A DNA stretch of 64,000 nucleotides. Source: Sphingobacterium sp. CZ-UAM. GTDB taxonomy: Bacteria; Bacteroidota; Bacteroidia; Sphingobacteriales; Sphingobacteriaceae. The notes beneath the pieces are model-generated. The model did no database searches. It had not been told where the DNA came from and saw nothing but the letters and a program-made list of their open reading frames with translations. The position numbers and the translations under genes are program-made. How positions within the stretch are numbered: the first letter of the stretch is position 1; the number at the start of each line of letters is the position of its first letter. Location: NCBI RefSeq assembly GCF_002000245.1, contig NZ_MTCM01000002.1, forward strand, positions 248,001 through 312,000, read 5' to 3'. Below, piece after piece: positions 63,937 through 64,000 of the stretch.

Positions 63937-64000
63937 TAAGATTCAGTTTCTTTCTTATCTAAAACAGTTCGAAATGCTTTGTATATCCCTAAACATAAGA
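63937..64000 (-). CDS. C-terminal end of a minus-strand gene entering from the right edge
   Basis: One minus-strand frame is open from the window edge to a TAG at 63937-63939 and reads 'LCLGIYKAFRTVLDKKETES'. The Lys/Glu-rich ending is typical of a real protein C-terminus, and this would make the gene convergent with surE. Only about 20 codons are visible, so no family can be named and chance is possible. Between the surE stop and this point (63840-63936) nothing is apparent. Confidence 0.35.

Noticed and set aside
1-64000. CRISPR arrays, transposases, integrases, tRNA and rRNA genes
   Set aside because: No regularly spaced repeats, recombinase motifs or RNA gene structures were seen on reading the window.

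Overview
The window looks like chromosomal DNA of a Bacteroidota bacterium, most likely Sphingobacteriaceae and plausibly Sphingobacterium. This is inferred from AT-leaning composition, four SusC/SusD-type or TonB-dependent outer-membrane receptors, many short-signal lipoproteins, an ECF sigma/FecR/STN-receptor relay, GTG and TTG starts, and exact or near matches to the Bacteroidota promoter -7 box (TAnnTTTG). No tRNA, rRNA, CRISPR array, transposase or phage gene was seen.

Layout. 1-4.5 kb: the end of a polysaccharide utilisation locus (truncated SusC, SusD, secreted sulfatase), closed by a shared terminator. 4.5-5.2 kb: an oligo-Gly-linked lipoprotein. 5.3-9.5 kb: a minus-strand operon with two small secreted proteins sharing a basic C-terminal tail, an outer-membrane barrel-like protein, an OmpR-type response regulator and its histidine kinase. 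9.5-12.3 kb: NIPSNAP protein, small membrane-anchored protein, Tat-type aldo/keto reductase. 12.6-17.1 kb: a GAF histidine kinase and a divergent GAF-PAS hybrid kinase whose receiver lacks the phosphoacceptor Asp. 17.4-21.2 kb: a large secreted DUF5695-like protein divergent from an AraC regulator. 21.5-27.1 kb: a peptide/amino-acid block (DUF885 metallopeptidase-like, APC permease, S9 peptidase). 27.1-36.9 kb: LamG-GH127 beta-L-arabinofuranosidase followed by SusC, SusD, FAS1 lipoprotein and DUF5007-like lipoprotein, a probable arabinose-glycan locus. 37.0-45.2 kb (minus): ECF sigma, FecR, STN-SusC, SusD and TlpA thioredoxin, a self-signalling uptake locus without a hydrolase. 45.5-49.0 kb: single-domain AraC protein, SDR, DoxX-like protein, NmrA-like protein and an orphan SdhC-like cytochrome b. 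49.1-52.8 kb: GAF sigma-54 activator and bestrophin. 53.0-56.6 kb: ECF sigma remnant, GH116 glycosidase and a lipoprotein of the RbsD/FucU mutarotase fold. 57-59.4 kb: siderophore-type TonB receptor with a 15-bp palindrome in its promoter. 59.5-64 kb: zinc-ribbon protein, TerC, CorA, lipid kinase, SurE and the tail of an incoming minus-strand gene.

The main themes are extracellular glycan and peptide use, envelope sensing and metal handling. Several gene-sized gaps are not empty: they contain reading frames broken by stops or frameshifts (10.9-11.1, 12.3-12.5 and 17.2-17.4 kb). The most interesting candidates for new biology are the two-component operon with tail-sharing secreted proteins, the GH116/lipidated RbsD-fold pair, the pseudo-receiver kinase, and several perfect palindromes. 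All functions are read from sequence alone and were not checked by database search.
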